Shown: in pieces, positions 59,495 to 64,000 of the stretch
How the letters are laid out: each line of letters begins with the position of its first letter
How positions within the stretch are numbered: position 1 is the first letter of the stretch
DNA from: Timema cristinae
Lineage: Eukaryota > Arthropoda > Insecta > Phasmatodea > Timematidae
Assembly: GCA_039000515.1 (NCBI GenBank)
Contig: JBCFYV010000100.1
Coordinates: 20,384,551-20,448,550, forward strand
DNA: 64,000 bases
Direction: 5' to 3'
Made by a program: the position numbers and the translations under genes
Notes under the pieces: model-generated
Told to the model about the DNA's origin: nothing
Databases searched by the model: none
What the model saw: the letters and a program-made list of their open reading frames with translations, nothing else

Positions 59495-60275
59495 TCAATT
59501 GTTCAAATAAGCGTCAATGCGAGTCTGTTGAATTAGTAATATAGATACATGTATATGTTGTTGAACTGGTCAAATAAATATCAATCCAATTATATATGTT
59601 GAAATAATCAACCATATTATCTCGACACGAATGCTCAAATATAGTGGAATTCTGGTAGAAAAACTTTTAGAGAATACAGACATACATTTTTGTGGCCAAC
59701 ATTGATAACATTTTACTATATTATTAATATTATTTTATAGGGTTTTTTATATTAATCTAAAGAGACATATAAATCAATTATATGCTGTATGCATAATTGT
59801 ATAGGCCTATGTACAAAATAAAATGGTTTTAGTAACGTTTGCAACTCACAAAAAAACTCCTTTCTTTAACCGACAATTTTATTAGCTATATTTATATATA
59901 AAGGTGTATCAATTTATGTGAGATGTCGCTGGGATCTAGATGATAAACCTCAAAACAACTCAAAAACATATGTTCTATGTTAGATGGTTCAGAGATAATA
60001 AATTCAAAAGTTCTGCTGAAATTTTTAATAACCTTACTTGCATTATAGTGTGGTCTTTAAGAAAGGGCCATAGGGTAATCAGTCTAGATAGATTCTATAT
60101 TTCAAGATAAACAAAGTGTACACTATGTAACGTTGTAACCTAAAAGTAAATACATGTATACTTACGCTGTTAAATAGGTAGGGATACAATCGTGTTGTTG
60201 AAGTAGTCAAAGAGATGTCGGGACATTTCAGTTGAAGTAGATTAATAGGTTATTTAAATAGTGGGTCAAGGCCAC
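59495..60275. other. AT-rich intergenic sequence
   Basis: Nothing supported. Confidence 0.5.
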
Positions 60276-60405
60276 CCCCTCTTAACCCTATCCTCTCTCA
60301 CCATACCATCCCCCTCTACCCACCCCCCTTCAAATAACAGTAGTGTCTAACTTTATATTAGAAATAGCTTTGCTCGTTGGGGGCTCCGCCCCCAAACCCC
60401 CGATG
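60276..60405. other. C-rich stretch and GC hairpin
   Basis: 60,280-60,345 is C-rich on the plus strand. GGGGGCTCCGCCCCC near 60,379-60,393 is a perfect hairpin (GGGGGC / GCCCCC) followed by AAACCCCC. Confidence 0.7.
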
Positions 60406-60720
60406 AGGATGTGGACTGATGTAATTCCAAGGGTTTTTTGATAGGTCTTAACGTTTAGCACAAGAGACCTTCAAAGAAAAGTCCGCACCGACTTTAAAGT
60501 TGCTCCAACATTTTGAATTGTTTTCGGGGTTAATAATTATTTTTTTTTAACTTTTTGGAATTTTCCCGTCAGTTACAGGCTAGAAGCTATAAGTTTGCCA
60601 AATTTCAAGTTTCTAGCTCATCTGGAAGTAGGAAAGTATTAATGCCAGTGAGTGAGTCAGCCATGTGGCTTTATAGTAGTATAATTTATATGAGGTTTCT
60701 TTCATTTAGGTACTTAATAT
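60406..60720 (+). mobile_element. Possible 3' end of an old element
   Basis: TTTGCCAAATTTCAAGTTTC, then TAGCTCATCTGGAAGTAGG, then a GTGAGTGAGTCAG run. This wording recurs at ends of dispersed arthropod repeats, but the class is not decided here and no coding remains. Confidence 0.3.
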
Positions 60721-60879
60721 TAATTATTGTTAGAGAGGACCTGTGGTTATCCTCTTGAGCCTATCTAGTTTGTTCATCACAGTTCCTATTAGAGGGCGCT
60801 TATGATTACTATCATATAAACAGCTCCCAATTCCTACCCGCTTCATTGGCTGAATACTCTATTGTGTTAAATTGGCTTG

Positions 60880-61075
60880 CTGATGATGGGGTGATTGGGG
60901 CTCAAATCCTGGTTGGGTTTACTGAGGGTTGTTTTTCAAAACGGTTTTCCACTCTCCTTCCACAAAAATGTGGGTATATTACCTTCGAAATGCTTCCTTC
61001 CTCGTCTCGATCCAATAGATAATTATTGTCATATACGCGTGTAACCTAACCCACTAGTAAGACGAGCCGATGGAA
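60880..61075 (+). mobile_element. SINE, family B
   Basis: GCTGATGATGGGGTGATTGG, B-box-like GCTCAAATCCTGG, TTTACTGAGGGTTGTTTTTC, CCACTCTCCTTCCACAAAAA and tail CCCACTAGTAAGACGAGCCG. Confidence 0.75.
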
Positions 61076-61899
61076 AAAATCTCCAATTTGATTGGCCCAA
61101 AAGGCCCGTTGACACGGTGTTAGTTGACTAATGCAAGTACACTAATTGGGCTGCGCGCGCACAGCTTGCACCGTGTAAACAGACAAGCAAGCTACTAACA
61201 TGCAAGTCCACTTGCAACTGAAAAAGTTGGTCACCTTCCAACTTTACTAATGCAAGTAGACAATTCAAAATGGCGGCAACTGAAGAATTGGTTGTGCGGC
61301 GGATACTTATTTGTGGAATGTTATGAAAAGGATTATTTTTGTGCAATTTTAAGCACCGAATTCATAAAGATAGGAATGGGAGGGATATTGCACTAGAGGA
61401 TATTGTAAAGTTATATCAGCTGTAAATAAAGTTTCCAAAATAAAATGTTAGGCTTACGTACATTTTTCAAATGTTATTTGTGAGAGATATTTTTTAATAT
61501 CGGTAAACAAATGTTATCAATAATTTTAAAAAATCATTATTTCCTTCCACTCAACGTGGCATGTGTAATTTTTTTTATATACGATCACAAAATATAATAC
61601 AACATTGTAGTATCGTGATTAGTTCCGGCAACATAATATTCGCGTTATCGGCAAGTAGGGCATGAATGACCGGTGGTTTTCACGCGAAATCTTCGGCACG
61701 TTGTCCAATCTCCATATTTGACACTTTAAACAATCTTTATAAGTTTTAATTATAAATGTTCAGCCCACACACTTCAAACACTTTGTAGTAATGCTTTGGA
61801 ATATTGAGTAGATACATAATATAATATTATCGTATAGCAAACCAAATAGTCTATATTTAAACCAATCTACAAATTAATGAATTATTACTTTTAAGGAAT

Positions 61900-62455
61900 A
61901 TTTTTGGCCTAGCAAGCTAGCATTTAAGAAGATGTTTTGTTATTAGTATACCAAAATTTAAAACGGGTATAAAAAACTTGCGTTAGGTCTATTAAAAAAA
62001 TGCCCAACAAATTAATTTAAGCCTATTATTATTTAAAAAAATATTTTAGGCCTACCTAGAATTTAATAAGATATTTGGTTATTAGTATACTAACATTTAA
62101 AAATAAGGTGACCTGGTGGTCTAGGGATAAGGTGTCAGACTTCTATGCTGGCGGCCGGGGTTCAATCCTCGGTCCCGGCAAAGATTTATCTGATTACTAA
62201 ACCCTTCCTTCACCTCTGACAAGACATCTTGTGAATGTGGGGAATGCCAGGCCTCCACCGTGGTTCGGATTCCACGTTAAACTGTAGGTCCTCCATTTCA
62301 TATCACAATCACCCCACCATTACACATTAGCGTAAGTGCGTATAACCCGAACGGGTAGTAAGACGTGGTGCTAATAATAATAATAACATTTAAAAGAGGG
62401 TTGAAAAAACCTGGGTTGGACCTATTTAAAAAAGTGCCCTACCGAATTTGGTTGT
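61900..62455. repeat. Tandem duplication of about 140 bp, second copy split by a SINE
   Basis: Both copies share GTTATTAGTATAC, AACATTTAAAA-like, ATTAAAAAAATGCCC-like and a GCCTA motif. The SINE at 62,103-62,383 sits in the second, so the duplication is older. Confidence 0.7.
62103..62383 (+). mobile_element. SINE, family A, full length with 12-bp target duplication
   Basis: Complete head, body and tail. TAACATTTAAAA occurs at 62,091-62,102 and 62,384-62,395. Nested in the Harbinger-like element. Confidence 0.95.
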
Positions 62456-62865
62456 ATTGGGATTTATTTACCTTAGTTGAGGTTAATTTTATTTAACATG
62501 TGTGCTAAATAAGTTAAAAAATCAAGTAAAATAATTTAATAATTATTTGGGATCAACTAAAATCTATTTTAATGTATTAAGGAACTAAGAAATAGGAGAC
62601 ACACTAATCACTAACTTTTTTATGTTGGCTATATAAAACAATTTTTTTAATAGGTAAACTAATTATTAAAACATATTTTCTATCACACATTGTAACTATT
62701 CTTTACATTTAATTCTATTATTATAATTACGATTAAATATTGTTTCCTAACTACAACTTATAATGTTTTTCTAAAATAAACTAATTATGATAAATTCCGT
62801 CTACTGAAAAATTGTAATTTATGTTGCCGCCCATACTTATTCTAAATTCACCCTTACTAGCTCCT

Positions 62866-62935
62866 AACACATAAGCGTAATTAGTATTTGCGTATAAATT
62901 ACCCGAACGAAAAATGAGACGCATTGATAAAAAAA
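62866..62935 (+). mobile_element. SINE tail fragment
   Basis: ATAAGCGTAATTAGTATTTG, then AATTACCCGAACGAAAAATG, then AGACGCATTGATAAAAAAA. Mutated tail inside the Harbinger-like element. Confidence 0.6.
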
Positions 62936-63099
62936 TAAGGCTCCAATAGAGAGACCAGTTATTACCACTCTTCATTTTCAGCCATGTTTTTATAAGCGCT
63001 ACTAATACAAGTGGAAAATGCGTGTCAACACAACTAACATGTTAGTAAGCTAATACCAATAAACTTGCATTAGTCCACTAACACCGTGTCAACGGGCCT

Positions 63100-63285
63100 A
63101 AAGGGAATATACGACTCCTTATGATATGTAAGTCATTATTTAAAAAGTTACTTTACATCCATTATTGTTTCCAGTCTGTGGCCCGGGTCAGGTTTTTATT
63201 CAAGCTTGATAGGTCTATCGTAGCTTCATTTGCCCTATAATCTAACTTAGGACTAGGACAGGCACAACATCCAGTCCCCGACCGT
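63100..63285. other. Unassigned spacer
   Basis: Nothing supported. Confidence 0.4.
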
Positions 63286-63289
63286 TAAT

Positions 63290-63420
63290 TTATCAATGTG
63301 AAAGAGTAAACCCATATTTTCATCAATGATAATATTTCGGCTATGCCGATAATCGAACCCGAGACCTTATGTTTAGTAGGCAGACACGTTATCAACTGAG
63401 CTCAGGTGTTGGACTCATTA
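63290..63420 (-). mobile_element. tRNA-like SINE head, family-C-like
   Basis: On the minus strand CTGAGCTCAGTTGATAACG is a good A box and CTCGGGTTCGATTATCGGC a good B box, spaced as in a tRNA. The body differs from A and B. Confidence 0.6.
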
Positions 63421-63602
63421 TTTAAACAATATGTTACATTATGAAGATCTACAACATTAAATAAATTCATACGTGGGATTCCTTACTGTAAGCTTATTAA
63501 TTAAGTCATTATTTATGGCCGTAAATTAAACGCAGCTGTGAACACTAACAATTAGGAGCACTAAAACTAATTAACGTTCTTGTACATGTGATGAGAGTTT
63601 TT

Positions 63603-63840
63603 TTATCACCACATCTTACTACCTGTTCAGGTTATACGCGTATATGAAAATCACTACAATGGGGTAAGGATTAGGAAGGAATTATTTCAGAAGTAAACTA
63701 CCCGAATTTCTGTAGAAGTAGAGTCGGAAACCATTTAGGAAAAGAAACCCTCATTAGACCCGACCAGGATTCGAACCCTGTTCTCTCCGTTTTTCAGCAG
63801 GCCAGTTTAAAACAATATTGACGCTTTAGATATTCGGCCT
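63603..63840 (-). mobile_element. SINE, family B
   Basis: CACCACATCTTACTACCTGT tail, CATTTAGGAAAAGAAACCCT body, CCAGGATTCGAACCCTG B box. Old copy. Confidence 0.78.
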
Positions 63841-64000
63841 CTGAAGAGTGTATGAGAAAAGTTGGTTGAGCTCTCAAATTAGGTTGAGAAATTCAAGGTA
63901 AAGTTTAGACGCAATTCAGTCAGTTGGTCTCAATGTACCGTGCGAATGAATAGAGTTAACGTGAGATAATTATAGCTAGGAAGATGATTGCTTTTTAATT

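Larger units (their letters stand above)
61102..63099. mobile_element. Harbinger-like DNA element, 2.0 kb, with SINE insertion
   Basis: Terminal inverted repeats start AGGCCCGTTGACACGGTG and TTAGT at 61,102 and are mirrored to 63,099; they match over about 36 bp with one difference. AAA flanks both ends, compatible with a 3-bp target duplication. Sub-terminal repeats of ACTAATGCAAGT/ACTAACATGCAAGT are clustered within the first 160 bp. A short frame starting ATGGCGGCAACTGAAGAATT (61,270) and, at the other end on the opposite strand, one starting ATGGCTGAAAATGAAGAGTG sit just inside the ends, a two-gene layout like Harbinger, but neither continues and no transposase is readable. The interior has a roughly 140-bp tandem duplication, then a SINE. 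Confidence 0.75.

Noticed and set aside
60379..60393. GGGGGCTCCGCCCCC hairpin as a Helitron end or transcription terminator
   Set aside because: No CTRR end follows at the required distance, and a bacterial-type terminator makes no sense in this context.

Overview
The window reads as repeat-dominated, AT-rich intergenic DNA from an arthropod nuclear genome, most likely an insect. Two observations support this: one exon of the Yellow / major-royal-jelly-protein family at 13.7-14.2 kb, and arthropod-type mobile elements throughout (mariner-like, pogo-like, RTE-like LINE, several tRNA-derived SINE families, LTR retroelement pieces). There is no bacterial or organellar architecture, no CRISPR array and no operon. 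I cannot name the species.

Layout. 1-6545 is a satellite of 24-bp monomers in alternating A/B types (48-bp dimers) with larger duplicated blocks; it is open in several frames on both strands but is not a credible gene. 7.5-10.08 kb is a 38-bp minisatellite of about 68 units. 10.2-13.6 kb holds SINEs of two families and a pogo-like element with TA flanks. 13,682-14,219 is the Yellow-family exon, broken by two apparent one-base losses. 14.3-31 kb is mostly AT-rich DNA with a diverged 195-bp tandem triplication (22 kb), a TIR-bounded element (25.2-26.0 kb) and the remains of a widespread element-borne gene interrupted by a small palindrome (27 kb). 32,073-33,679 looks like a solo LTR with a 4-bp target duplication. 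33.9-36.9 kb has SINEs, a tail-only SINE insertion and an LTR-retroelement remnant. 40.3-41.4 kb has a decayed mariner-like element next to a foldback whose arms look like tRNA. 42-48.6 kb is dense in SINEs. 47.4-49.36 kb may be a hAT-like element inserted into a 46-bp array. 52.8-53.3 kb is a 27-bp array, 56.4-56.9 kb an RTE-like LINE end, 58.1-58.4 kb a near-perfect foldback flanked by TTAA, and 61.1-63.1 kb a 2-kb element with Harbinger-like ends that was later hit by a SINE.

No set of genes works together here. The coherent biology is retroposition. At least two SINE families with different tRNA-like heads share one 3' tail (CCCGAACGGG, then AAGACGCGGTGCTAATAAT and AAT/TTA repeats). Many copies have 10-14 bp target-site duplications, as expected from LINE-driven target-primed reverse transcription. 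The most unusual items are the 47-bp tail-only insertion, the tandem A-box array fused to a SINE tail, the two foldback families, and the palindrome sitting inside the 27-kb coding relic.
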